DNA of 61,871 bases from an uncultured Eubacteriales bacterium (GTDB lineage Bacteria > Bacillota > Clostridia > Christensenellales > UBA1242), in assembly GCA_949096025.1 (NCBI GenBank), contig CARXKP010000003.1, positions 1 through 61,871 of the forward strand, read 5' to 3'. The notes below the pieces were generated by a model, which saw only the letters and a list, made by a program, of their open reading frames with translations, was not told the DNA's origin and ran no database searches. Numbering within the stretch: the stretch's first letter is position 1; each line of letters opens with the position of its first letter. Shown here in pieces: positions 51,643 to 61,596 of the stretch. Made by a program: the position numbers and the translations under genes.

Positions 51643-53967
51643 TTAATCATTTCCATTTAATGAAGCAATGCTATTAATAAGGTCCTCAATTCTCTTGTTG
51701 AGTTCTGCAAGTTCTTCGCCAGCATTCTCACTTGATTCAAGAGCCTTTGCCTGCTCCTTTAGCGATTCAACTTCAGCAATAAGTGACTCTCTTGCTTTTT
51801 CAACGGCATTTAATTCAATTGACTCGTCAATATTATCAAGCGAATTTTTAATCTCGTCAAGTTTGCCCTCTTCTTCACTAATAAGTTCATTTATTTTTGC
51901 AATGTCAACCTCTTTATTTTCAGTTGCCTTTTTTCTCGGTTTGCTAGTTTTTTTAGTGGCATCTCCACTGTCAGTTGATTTTTTTGTTGTAGTCTTTTTG
52001 GCTGGAGTTTTCTTAGAAGTTGTCTTTTTCTTTGGCTCGGTTACTTCAGTTTGATCTACTATTGATTCTTCAGGTTGAGCCTCTTGTTGTACAGGTTCTT
52101 CAGGTTTTACTTCTTCAACAGGTTCTACAACAGTAGCAACTGGTTCTTCTTTCACCTCATTTTCAACTACAGCTTCAGCATTTTCTTCCTTAGGCTGAGC
52201 CTCAACTTCTTCACTAAGAGTTTCCACTTCGTGATTTAGCATTTTTTCAACCTCTTTAAGGTCTTGTTCTGCTATTTCGTCTTCTTTTTTGCCTTCGTCA
52301 AATATATCACCAAATCGTTTTGCCTGTTCTCTTAAAAGATCCTCTTCTTTAATTTCACTTTCTTCTCTTTGGTCTTTTTCTTTAATAAGTGAACCATTTA
52401 AGTCATAGATGTTTCCATTAATATCGTGGAATAAACCTTGAGTATCGTGATATGAGCCATCTTCATAAACAAAGTTTCCTTGCTCATCATATTCGCCTTT
52501 TGGCTTTTCTTCTTCCGCCTTAGCTGCAGCCTCCGCATCAGCCTTCGCTTGAGCCTCGGCAATAGTAGCATTTGCTTCATCAAGCCTTGATCTTAAAGTA
52601 ACATTTTCGTCAAGCAAACGTTTAATTTGAGTTTGAACATTGATAAGTTCTTGTTCAATGAAATCTCTATCATCTTCAAGAGCTTTCTTTTCTGCTTTAA
52701 CCTTATTATCCGCAACAGCATAAGCAGACTTCATAACTTTCTTTACAAAAGATTGATATTCTGCATTCATACCCTTTTCTGCGTGGTCAAGACTTTCAAC
52801 CATAACAAGACTAAGTTTTTCAATTTCTTTATCAAGTTCAGCCTTAGAATTTTGGAACTTAGCTTCTTCGTGATTATAATCTGATTGAAGTTGTTCTTGT
52901 CTCTTAACTTCCTTATCCTGTCTTTCTCTTAAACGACCGATTTCAAATCTATTTGTTGTAGTAGTTTGTTGTTCAACAAGTTTTTCGATATTTTCTTTAG
53001 AAGCTTGCAACTTTCTTTGTAAGTCCATTTGCACTTCTTCATAATTCTTTCTAAGTGCTTCTTTTTGAGCATCAATTTGTGCAATTTGAGAAAGTGTAGA
53101 ACTCTTTGTCGCAATATATGCTTCACTTTCTTTCATTGCTCTTTCAAGTAGTAATGCACCATCAACGCCAACATCCTTAAAATTATAATCAAGCGTACCA
53201 CCCTCGCTCTTTTGTGCTTCTTCAAATTCTTCCTTTGCTTTTCTTGCCATCATTTCATAATATTCACGAATTTGAGCATTTCCATTTTCAATTTCCTTTG
53301 GGGTAAATAAAAGGTTGAAATCAATATATGGAGGGAGAGCATCACACGCATTTGTAACAAATCGTGCAAAGATATGGTATAAGTGATAAATGTTATCAAG
53401 ATTTAAAACTCTAATACCCTTTATTGCAATGATTGAAGCAACACCAATAATCATTACAGTTGCTGGGAATACAAGCGATACAGCAAATGCTTGGAAAGAA
53501 ATTGATTGATTTGCTTGGGAAGCAAGTCCTAAAAGAAAGGATATAACAGCCCAAACGGTTGTCAAAATACTTAAAGATTTAACATTACTTTGCCAACTAC
53601 TTGTGCGAAGAGGTTTTTCAATAATATTTTCTTCAGTCATATAAGCAGTAGGTCCGCCATCACGATTAAGAATAAATTGTTGCCAATAGTATGCAAAACG
53701 CTTTGGCCCTTTTTTCACAATTTCATTAAAACTTTTAATATTGTTTGTATCTATTTTTTTGTTTTTGAAAATCCAGTCATTACACTTATCAAGGCGTCTT
53801 TTAAGACGAGCTTCATATGATAAGTAAGATTTAATACCAAAAATCAACACAAATAAAACTTCAACTGCAATGATTATACCAAAATAACCACCAAAACCAA
53901 CAGCTTCAGTAAGTTGGTTAAAGAAAGTTTTAAGAGATTTGTCCATAGTTAATAAAGTTTCTAACAT
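51643..53967 (-). CDS. Membrane protein with long coiled coil and Lys/Thr-rich tail, unknown
   Basis: 774 residues. TM segments at ~25-47, ~130-150 and ~158-183, then a conserved-looking DALPPYIDFNLLFTPKEI, a long coiled coil (~230-485), a short Gly/Asp/Asn/Tyr segment (GNFVYEDGSYHDTQG), an acidic Glu/Val/Pro-rich stretch, a histone-H1-like block (KKTTSKKTPAKKTTTKK), and a final coiled coil. The N-terminal TM pair plus cytosolic coiled coil recalls MotA/ZorA-type proteins in layout only; there is no ZorB or MotB partner. The basic block could bind nucleic acid or acidic surfaces. GGGGAAG before the ATG. Confidence 0.75.
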   Translation of the reverse strand: MLETLLTMDKSLKTFFNQLTEAVGFGGYFGIIIAVEVLFVLIFGIKSYLSYEARLKRRLDKCNDWIFKNKKIDTNNIKSFNEIVKKGPKRFAYYWQQFILNRDGGPTAYMTEENIIEKPLRTSSWQSNVKSLSILTTVWAVISFLLGLASQANQSISFQAFAVSLVFPATVMIIGVASIIAIKGIRVLNLDNIYHLYHIFARFVTNACDALPPYIDFNLLFTPKEIENGNAQIREYYEMMARKAKEEFEEAQKSEGGTLDYNFKDVGVDGALLLERAMKESEAYIATKSSTLSQIAQIDAQKEALRKNYEEVQMDLQRKLQASKENIEKLVEQQTTTTNRFEIGRLRERQDKEVKRQEQLQSDYNHEEAKFQNSKAELDKEIEKLSLVMVESLDHAEKGMNAEYQSFVKKVMKSAYAVADNKVKAEKKALEDDRDFIEQELINVQTQIKRLLDENVTLRSRLDEANATIAEAQAKADAEAAAKAEEEKPKGEYDEQGNFVYEDGSYHDTQGLFHDINGNIYDLNGSLIKEKDQREESEIKEEDLLREQAKRFGDIFDEGKKEDEIAEQDLKEVEKMLNHEVETLSEEVEAQPKEENAEAVVENEVKEEPVATVVEPVEEVKPEEPVQQEAQPEESIVDQTEVTEPKKKTTSKKTPAKKTTTKKSTDSGDATKKTSKPRKKATENKEVDIAKINELISEEEGKLDEIKNSLDNIDESIELNAVEKARESLIAEVESLKEQAKALESSENAGEELAELNKRIEDLINSIASLNGND

Positions 53968-54082
53968 AATCTTCCCCTTTTGATTTAGTATATCATATAT
54001 TAAAAAAAATTACTAATAAAATAAGACTTTTTTTTACTTTTTTAAAATATTTTTTTAGTTTATTTTACCAGTAATTTTTTAG

Positions 54083-57000
54083 TTAATTTAACTTAATTAA
54101 ATGGCCTTCCTTAAGCGAAAGAAGATATTTATCTATTTCCTTGCCACCAAAAGCCTTAGAAAGAGCAAGGCTATACAACTCTATTTGGCGAGAATATCTT
54201 TCCTTTAAAATTTCATCATTTTGACAAGATGTATATTTATAATCAATTAATACAATTTTTTCGCCAAGAGCAAATAGGTCAACAATACCTTGAATAATCA
54301 AACTATTATCTTTTCTATCTTTTGCATTACTATCCTGCTTGCTTTTTGACATATAACCCATCTCTTGTGGCGATGAAAGCATTATAAACTCTCTTTCTTT
54401 AATTAACTTCATATCTTTAGTTTTGTCTTTTATGACTGAAATGTTTTTATATAATAAATCAAAATCAAGCAAGTCAAAATATCCCTCAGTCATTTTTTCT
54501 TTTAAAGACTCTTTACTAATTTCTAGATCGTCACGACTATTAACTACATTAAAATCTAAAATTTTTAAGGCTTCGTGATATGCGTTTCCAGTCAAAATGG
54601 CAAGTTCACGAGAAACCACCTTTGGTGTAAAAATTTCCTTCTCTTCTGGTAAAAGTTCCCTTTCTTTTTCGTTAATCTTCATAATGCCGGTTACAGAATT
54701 TTTATAACTTAACTTGCACTCATCTTCCCCAGGGTAAACAAAATCTACATACTTTTGCAAGTCATCACTAAGATTTTCATCATTATTATAAATAATATCT
54801 TCCTGATAGCGCTCTTTTATTTCTTTACTCTCAGCATTTTTTATTTTAAACAAAAAGTTTTCTGTCTTTATCTGTCCTTGATTAAATAATTGTTTAGTAA
54901 AATTTTCACCAAAAGCAAAGAAAATAAATTTAAGATAACTATTTTGCTCGTCTAATATATCAAATGAAAAATCCTTTTCCTTTCCGCTTCCTATTATATA
55001 TAGATGATTTTGAGCCCTTGTTAAAGCAACATAAAAAATCATTATCTCATCAATAAATTCCCTTTTTTCCATTTCTAACCGACTTGCAAGAAATATAGGA
55101 GAAGGAATGCGTGTCATACTTTCAAAATCATTTAAAGTAGTGCCAATACCGAATTTGGTAGAGAAAGTATAATTTTTATTATAAACTTTTTTTAAACCTT
55201 CGCCAGCATCACATAATATAACTATCGGGTACTCTAGCCCCTTTGTTGCGTGAATGGTTACAACATTTATCGCATTGCTTCCCCCCTCACCGCCTCTAAT
55301 TTCCGTTGAGCCTTCTAGCATTGAGATAATTCCTGGCACATTATAGTCAAGGTCGGCACTTTTAATGAGTTTATACAATGAATTTATATTCGCTATCTTT
55401 TCTCGAGCATTGTTAAATTCGTCCAAATAACTATAATAATCTACTCGGTTAAAAAGTCTACAAAGTGATTTCACCACTCCAAATATTTGAATATCAAATT
55501 TAAATTTATCAATCTCTTCATTAAACTTTACTAATTTCTCATCATCACCATTTAAAACAATATCATAAAATTTACTTTCTCTATTATTAAATCGGAGTTC
55601 AGCAAGTTCATCAATAGAAAATCCGCCAAATATTGAAGCCATTACCGATGCAAGAGAAATATCATCTTTTTTGTTAAGAGTTAATTTAAGTAAAGCACAA
55701 ATTACCGCAATATTACAGTCCTCAATAAGCGACTGCTTTAAATCAGCTTCAACAGATAAGCCTAAATTTCTAAGCCTTCTTACAACCTCATTCATCAAAG
55801 GACTTCTTCCTCTAAATAATAAAGCAATATCGTTTTGCTGAACTCGTCTAAACTTCTTTAATTTAGCATCATAAATCTCTCTATCCAGCACTTCTTCAAT
55901 TCTTTCAATAATAGTACAAACTTCTGCTTCTTGAGAATCATCACCTAAAAGTTTGTCTTTTGTAATGTCATAAACTTCTCTTGGCTCCTGCTCACACTCA
56001 TTTTCTTCATTATCTAAAGCCTTTTTATTCTCTTGTACAATCACATCTACTGTTACTGGAGGTAATTCATCACGGATAAATTCTTGTAAACCTAAAAGCA
56101 TTGAATTATCCTTATAATCAATTCCAACGCTTTCAGTAGTCATAATTTTTTCAAATATTATATTTACAAAAGAAAGAATCCCTTTTTCTGTTCTAAAATT
56201 ACCATTGAGGTAAAGCGCCTCTCCATCCAAGTTTTTAGAAAAGTTTTTAATATCAGAAAGCATAATTTCCATATTGGCATTTCTAAAACCATAGATTCCC
56301 TGTTTAATATCTCCAACAGCAGTAAAGTAGCCACCCTCACTAATTGGCTTTAGAATACTTTCCTGTAATCTATTTGTATCTTGATATTCATCTATAAAAA
56401 TATAATCGTATCTCTCTTGTAAAGCTTTTTTCACCTCATCATCTTGTAAAAGTTTTTTAGCATAACTTTCTATATCGGCAAAGTCTAAGGCAGAACGCTT
56501 TAATTTTAAATCATTATAATAATTTATGAAGTGCCTATAAAAAGCAATTATTGATTTAACAAGCATTCCGCTATCGGCTTTATCTTTTGCATTATTAGGA
56601 ATATATCTGTATTTGGCGGCTATATCAAAAGCCTTTTTAATATAATACTTGGCATTTGAAAATGAATATCGAACCTCTTCTTTATGTCTACCTTTTAAAC
56701 TTGGTAATGCAATATTGTTTATATTTTGACAGACTAAAAAAATATTTCCCCGCAAATCCAACTTAACAATTTCATTCAAAAGAGCAAAAGCATCTTTCTC
56801 AGATTGAGTTAAAATGCCGTCATCAACACTTTCCAGTATTGTTTTGGATATATCAAAACACTGCTTAAAATAACTAATAAGACTTTCTTGGGCTAAATCA
56901 TTCAATTTTCCCGCATCTTTTTCAAATGTTTGCAAAAGCTCATCTCCTTCACTTAAAGAAGAAAACTTATCTTGTAATGCCATAACACAATCTTCTACAG

Positions 57001-57499
57001 CATCTTTATTCTTTTTAAAAGCAAAATAAATTTCATCAAACTTTTCTTTCTCATTTTGAGAAAAGTGTTGATATGTATTTAAAAATGCTATTTTTTTAAG
57101 TTTTAACGCGGTTTTTTCATCCAAAATCGTAAAATTTTCACTAATATTTAATTTATTAATATTTCTTTTAATTATTTTTTCACAAAAAGAGTCAATAGTT
57201 GAAATATCACTCAAAGGCAGAACATCTAGACTTTCTATTAACTCTTTGGTTGGTTTTTGCGATAAAATAGCATTCGTAAGTCGTGACTTAATTTCTTCCG
57301 CTGCAACCTTAGTAAAGGTAAGCACCAACAACTTTTCAACTTTAACTTTATTTTCACAGATAAGATTTTTTATTTTTTCAATTAAAATAAAAGTTTTCCC
57401 ACTTCCGGCAGACGCAGAAATAACAAGGTTCTTAGCCTTGCTATCCAAAATTTTTTGTTGTTCCGCCGTTGGCGAATTCTTCTTTTTATCTTCTGCCAT
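54083..57499 (-). CDS. addA: ATP-dependent helicase/nuclease subunit A (AddA)
   Basis: 1138 residues. UvrD-type helicase starting SPTAEQQKIL with Walker A SASAGSGKTF, DEYQDTN and VVTIHATKGLEYP, then a C-terminal PD-(D/E)XK nuclease (GIVDLFALGEKIVLIDYKYT). With AddB it processes double-strand breaks for RecA loading. It lies downstream of addB. Confidence 0.95.
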   Translation of the reverse strand: MAEDKKKNSPTAEQQKILDSKAKNLVISASAGSGKTFILIEKIKNLICENKVKVEKLLVLTFTKVAAEEIKSRLTNAILSQKPTKELIESLDVLPLSDISTIDSFCEKIIKRNINKLNISENFTILDEKTALKLKKIAFLNTYQHFSQNEKEKFDEIYFAFKKNKDAVEDCVMALQDKFSSLSEGDELLQTFEKDAGKLNDLAQESLISYFKQCFDISKTILESVDDGILTQSEKDAFALLNEIVKLDLRGNIFLVCQNINNIALPSLKGRHKEEVRYSFSNAKYYIKKAFDIAAKYRYIPNNAKDKADSGMLVKSIIAFYRHFINYYNDLKLKRSALDFADIESYAKKLLQDDEVKKALQERYDYIFIDEYQDTNRLQESILKPISEGGYFTAVGDIKQGIYGFRNANMEIMLSDIKNFSKNLDGEALYLNGNFRTEKGILSFVNIIFEKIMTTESVGIDYKDNSMLLGLQEFIRDELPPVTVDVIVQENKKALDNEENECEQEPREVYDITKDKLLGDDSQEAEVCTIIERIEEVLDREIYDAKLKKFRRVQQNDIALLFRGRSPLMNEVVRRLRNLGLSVEADLKQSLIEDCNIAVICALLKLTLNKKDDISLASVMASIFGGFSIDELAELRFNNRESKFYDIVLNGDDEKLVKFNEEIDKFKFDIQIFGVVKSLCRLFNRVDYYSYLDEFNNAREKIANINSLYKLIKSADLDYNVPGIISMLEGSTEIRGGEGGSNAINVVTIHATKGLEYPIVILCDAGEGLKKVYNKNYTFSTKFGIGTTLNDFESMTRIPSPIFLASRLEMEKREFIDEIMIFYVALTRAQNHLYIIGSGKEKDFSFDILDEQNSYLKFIFFAFGENFTKQLFNQGQIKTENFLFKIKNAESKEIKERYQEDIIYNNDENLSDDLQKYVDFVYPGEDECKLSYKNSVTGIMKINEKERELLPEEKEIFTPKVVSRELAILTGNAYHEALKILDFNVVNSRDDLEISKESLKEKMTEGYFDLLDFDLLYKNISVIKDKTKDMKLIKEREFIMLSSPQEMGYMSKSKQDSNAKDRKDNSLIIQGIVDLFALGEKIVLIDYKYTSCQNDEILKERYSRQIELYSLALSKAFGGKEIDKYLLSLKEGHLIKLN

Positions 57500-57593
57500 A
57501 TTTCTTTTCCCTAACTTAAAAGTTTTAAATAATTAGTTAATTTATTAAAAGTCTGAGTTTTTAGCAAAATTTCAACATTTTTATTTACTTTTA

Positions 57594-60593
57594 CTAAAAT
57601 TTTACATTGCTAGAGTTGTTTTTTCTTACACCTTCTGATTTTTCATAACCGCATAAACTACTAAGTTTACAATACTTGCAACTATTAGAATGTGGCATAG
57701 GTCTTATAAACCCTCTTTTTATTTTCTCTATTCCCTTTCTTGCAATATCGACAGAGTATTCCTCTAATTGGTCTAATTTATACTCGCAAATTGAACTCCC
57801 CTTATTTTCACCATCCTTATTTTTATAAAGCGATAAAATATTACTAGTTCCGCTTGCCTTAAAATCTTCATCAATAAGCGATAGAACTTCGTCATCATTT
57901 GGAGCAATACCTTTTAATATAACTTTATCATCTTCATTTGAAGAATACTCAAGTTTTGCATTGAAATAATAGCCTCCAGCAGACTTTTTGTTTAATTGTA
58001 ATTCTGCAATTTTTTGATATAAAAATAGTTGCAATTTTTCTCCATAATATAATTCTTTTAAAATGGTACCAGTTTTGCCAGTTTTGTAATCAATAATTCT
58101 AAAGTAGTTTCCGCATTCGTCTATTCTATCTGCTCTGCCATTTATAATATAATTTTCATCTTTTACATTAAGCACAAAAGGTTTAAAACTTTTTTCAATA
58201 TATTTAGGTTTAAAAGATGATTTACTTAATTCTCTTACAATATTTTGAAGATTTGATTTTATCTGTCTCTTAAGGTATCTTGTAAAAGCATCTTTTTCAT
58301 CTAAAACTTCTAGTTTTTCCTTTAAATTTTCCCTATCTAAAATATAATCAAAATTCTTTTCTATAAAATCGTCTATATCAGTTTTTAAATCATAATTTTG
58401 TTTTTGGAGCGATTTTATAAATAGTTCAGCACCACTATGGCAAACGTTTCCTATATCCCTTTGGTCAAACTCTTCAATTTCTTGTTCTTTTAATCTAAGA
58501 CCGTAACTTGCAAAATGAGCAAATGGACAACTATAGAATTTTTCAAGTTGCGACACGCTTACCAAATCTTCTTTAAACATCAATTTATCTGGCATAAAAT
58601 TTAATAATTTACGATTTTTAAAGTTATTTTTGATATTTTTCTCAATTTTATCGTCTGTTTTCTTAAATTTCTTATAATCTAAGGATAAAAGTAATAATTC
58701 TTTATCCTTAGCCTTTCTATTAAAAAAGATATTTCCGCATCGCAGTTCCATCTGCCCAAAGATATCATTAAGACAAGTAATGAAGGAAGGCAAACTATTC
58801 TTTTTTCCCTCATCTCCAAGTAATTGATAAAATATAGTAAGTTGATTTGTCGCCATAGTTAAAAGCGTAAAAACTTTAAATCTATTTCTTCTATTTATCA
58901 TTCTAATTGTAGGGTCAATCTCTTTTAAATTTGCACCAAGGTCATCATCGCTTAAAATACCATTGTCCTGACTGGTTTGAGGCAGAGCCTGGCCACCCAT
59001 TATTATCAACGTATTAGTTTCAGTAAAGAAACTTGAAGTTGCATCGCCTATCATTACACCATCAACATAACTTGGAACTGTTGAAACCTCTTTAAAAGAC
59101 AAAAGTAATTTTAATTTTCTAATATACTCGTCAATTTCAATTTCACCCTCATCATACTTATTGATAAGTTCTATCGTTTCTTTTAAAATATCAACAACTT
59201 GCAGGTTTATATTCTTTTCCTTGATTTCAGACATATCCTCAAGTCTTCGCATAACTTCATCAAATGAAGCAAGCACTCTTCCAATAAGTTCTAAAACTTT
59301 CTCGCCATATTCTCTTCCTGTTTTACATTTTTCTATTTGGACAGCAAAATCGGCAAAAGGGAAATCCTTTTCAACAAATCTTTTGTATTTATATTTATTA
59401 TCAATGTTAAACCGCTCACATCTTTCAATAAGTTCACTATTATCACCTATTAGGCTATTTGAAAGTATATTTAAAAGTCTATCTCCGCTGAAACCATAAC
59501 TTACACCTTCCAAAAATTCCAAAACAAATCTTCCTAGCAAAGTATTATCGGCAGATCTAGAACTATCTATATAATAAGGTATATTATATCTTTCAAATAT
59601 ATTTTCTATTTGGGTTTCGTATTTGTCTACATTGCTAATAGCAATTTGAATATCTTTGAATTTAAGTCCGTTAAACACCTTATATCGTATAAGTTTTGCA
59701 ACCGCTTCAACTTCTTCTGATAAATTAAATGCAGAATAAAGATTGTAAAAACCATTATTTTCCTTTCTTACCTTGCCATAACTATACAACCCTCTTACAA
59801 TACCACTCTTTGGATCAGACATTTGTCTTTTGCCATTAAAAACGCTGATACTGATAGATAAATCTTCAGCAAGATGCTTTATATTATTCTCTATATCTTT
59901 ATCATAAATATAATCATTTCCACTATCTAAACTTTTAGCAATGGTAAAATTAACCTCTCTTGAAGAGGAAATGAGATGACTAATAAGCCCATATGCTTCT
60001 TTCGTAAAAGCATCAAAACCAGCAAAATATAGTTTAGTGTTTTCAAGTAAAAGGTTCTCTTTAAACTCTTTATTTAATAATGACAACCTTTCATTCGCAT
60101 CAAGCCTGCCATTTAACAATTTTTGATATTCACTATAAATAAGTTTTAAATCGTGATACTTTGCTCCAGCACTTCCACCAGCATTTTCGTTTAAATCCTC
60201 AGGTGCCACGCCAGAACTTTTTAATTGTGAAATCAGTTTGTTGATTTCATAAGCAAATGCAATCTTATTTTTTTTAAAGATAGAAAGATTATCCTTAACA
60301 TTATCAATCGCTTTTTGAGTAAGAAGCAAGGTCTCTCCGCTAGATAATATCTCGGCAGATTTTATACCTAATTTTTCAAGAAGTTCCATAGAAAAACTAG
60401 TCAAATTTTCAACCCTAACATTAAATAATGCCCTACTTGGCAATGTTTCAAGAAGCAGTCTTTCACATAAAAGAGAGTATCTATCTGGAACTAAAACAAT
60501 ATGATCGTAAAAAATATCGCCATTATCAATAGCGCAAAACATATCTTTTACGGCATCCTGCCAAGTAACATTTTGATAAAGATTAATTTTCAC
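57594..60593 (-). CDS. addB: ATP-dependent nuclease subunit B (AddB)
   Basis: 999 residues from GTG 60593. The C-terminal nuclease GRADRIDECGNYFRIIDYKTG and the Fe-S cysteines (SCPFAHFASYG, then CKYCKLSSLC) are intact. The N-terminus, which in Bacillus AddB holds a Walker A, here reads NVTWQDAVKDMF, so ATP binding at that site appears lost. No SD; the GTG begins 6 nt after a -10-like TAAAAT (60600-60605), suggesting a leaderless mRNA. Confidence 0.92.
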   Translation of the reverse strand: MKINLYQNVTWQDAVKDMFCAIDNGDIFYDHIVLVPDRYSLLCERLLLETLPSRALFNVRVENLTSFSMELLEKLGIKSAEILSSGETLLLTQKAIDNVKDNLSIFKKNKIAFAYEINKLISQLKSSGVAPEDLNENAGGSAGAKYHDLKLIYSEYQKLLNGRLDANERLSLLNKEFKENLLLENTKLYFAGFDAFTKEAYGLISHLISSSREVNFTIAKSLDSGNDYIYDKDIENNIKHLAEDLSISISVFNGKRQMSDPKSGIVRGLYSYGKVRKENNGFYNLYSAFNLSEEVEAVAKLIRYKVFNGLKFKDIQIAISNVDKYETQIENIFERYNIPYYIDSSRSADNTLLGRFVLEFLEGVSYGFSGDRLLNILSNSLIGDNSELIERCERFNIDNKYKYKRFVEKDFPFADFAVQIEKCKTGREYGEKVLELIGRVLASFDEVMRRLEDMSEIKEKNINLQVVDILKETIELINKYDEGEIEIDEYIRKLKLLLSFKEVSTVPSYVDGVMIGDATSSFFTETNTLIIMGGQALPQTSQDNGILSDDDLGANLKEIDPTIRMINRRNRFKVFTLLTMATNQLTIFYQLLGDEGKKNSLPSFITCLNDIFGQMELRCGNIFFNRKAKDKELLLLSLDYKKFKKTDDKIEKNIKNNFKNRKLLNFMPDKLMFKEDLVSVSQLEKFYSCPFAHFASYGLRLKEQEIEEFDQRDIGNVCHSGAELFIKSLQKQNYDLKTDIDDFIEKNFDYILDRENLKEKLEVLDEKDAFTRYLKRQIKSNLQNIVRELSKSSFKPKYIEKSFKPFVLNVKDENYIINGRADRIDECGNYFRIIDYKTGKTGTILKELYYGEKLQLFLYQKIAELQLNKKSAGGYYFNAKLEYSSNEDDKVILKGIAPNDDEVLSLIDEDFKASGTSNILSLYKNKDGENKGSSICEYKLDQLEEYSVDIARKGIEKIKRGFIRPMPHSNSCKYCKLSSLCGYEKSEGVRKNNSSNVKF

Positions 60594-60599
60594 AAATTT

Positions 60600-60605
60600 A
60601 TTTTA
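60600..60605 (-). promoter_or_regulatory. Probable -10 element of addB
   Basis: TAAAAT 6 nt before the GTG start; no good -35 seen. It lies just downstream of a terminator, so addB needs its own promoter. Confidence 0.35.
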
Positions 60606-60618
60606 TCATATTTAATAA

Positions 60619-60652
60619 AAAAACAAAAGGGTTTTTAAATCCTTTTGTTTTT
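60619..60652 (-). terminator. Terminator upstream of addB
   Basis: ACAAAAGG / CCTTTTGT arms with A and T runs, ending the transcript of the Myb-like gene. Confidence 0.8.
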
Positions 60653-60721
60653 TCATATTATTTTTTACCTTTTATGAGATATAAAAGAGAAACTATAAAA
60701 AAATATAAGTTATCCATAATT

Positions 60722-61498
60722 TTATTTTCCTTTTTCGCTAGTTTGCATTATCTTATCTTTTAATTCCTTTGCCTTATCGCAACGAAGTTGGAAATTAAGG
60801 TTTAAAAGTCTTGAATTTTCGTTTTTCACCACATTCAATTCTTCTTTTAATTTTTCAAACTCACGCTCTTTTCCGTCAAGTTTTGAAATCATCTGCCTTA
60901 AACTATTGTTTGCAGATTCAAGTTTTTCTCGATACAGATATTCACTCTCCTCAAGTGCTGTGCGTTTTACAAGCCTTACAAGTCCCATAAATAGTGACTG
61001 AACTTCACTATCCGTCAATGTTTTACTCATTTTTTTAAAAGTTACAACATTGCTCGGCATTACTTTTTCTTCAGTTTGCAAATTTGTTTCATATTCTTTT
61101 TTATTTTTTGCCAAATAATTGCGATATTTATTTTGAAATCTTAACATTTGATTAATGTCACCGCCTGACAAAGTAAGACAAGCCTTTCTGACAGAAACTC
61201 CCTTTTTTACCATTTCATCAATATCATTTAAGAGTTCCTCTTCCTCTTCTGGAGAAAAATAAACCACATTTGTTTTTTCGTGAAGTTGCAAATTTATTCC
61301 GAGAGAAGATAGTCTTTTATCATCCGACTTTAAATTATCTACCTCGTGATAATAATAATTTCTTACACTATTTGGCTTTCTTCCATATTTTTGTGCGTGA
61401 ATAGCAAAGGCTAATTTAAGCGATTTGTTTTTAGTTTTATAATCTTCAACTACATCAAACAATTCTTTTACTTCACTATTATCCCAAATTCCTTTCAT
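60722..61498 (-). CDS. Myb/SANT-like regulator with coiled coil, possibly RsfA-like
   Basis: 258 residues. Residues ~5-55 (WDNSEVKELFDVVEDYK...SVRNYYYHEV) look like a Myb/SANT DNA-binding fold, a second similar segment lies at ~80-130 (FSPEEEEELLNDIDEM...), and the C-terminal third is a coiled coil (~200-250). The order recalls the RsfA family of forespore regulators, but the match is from memory and weak. Divergent from the partial gene at 61597. Confidence 0.55.
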   Translation of the reverse strand: MKGIWDNSEVKELFDVVEDYKTKNKSLKLAFAIHAQKYGRKPNSVRNYYYHEVDNLKSDDKRLSSLGINLQLHEKTNVVYFSPEEEEELLNDIDEMVKKGVSVRKACLTLSGGDINQMLRFQNKYRNYLAKNKKEYETNLQTEEKVMPSNVVTFKKMSKTLTDSEVQSLFMGLVRLVKRTALEESEYLYREKLESANNSLRQMISKLDGKEREFEKLKEELNVVKNENSRLLNLNFQLRCDKAKELKDKIMQTSEKGK

Positions 61499-61596
61499 AA
61501 TGTCACCTCGAAAAGATTATAGACAACATAAAATTTTTTATACCATAAAAATAAATATTTGTGAATTTATGATATAACGGACTCATATTCTATTAT

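Noticed and set aside
61562..61591. Sigma-G/E-like promoter (TGAATT and CATATTCTA) before the last partial gene
   Set aside because: The match is loose in very AT-rich DNA and no SD follows; not enough to call.
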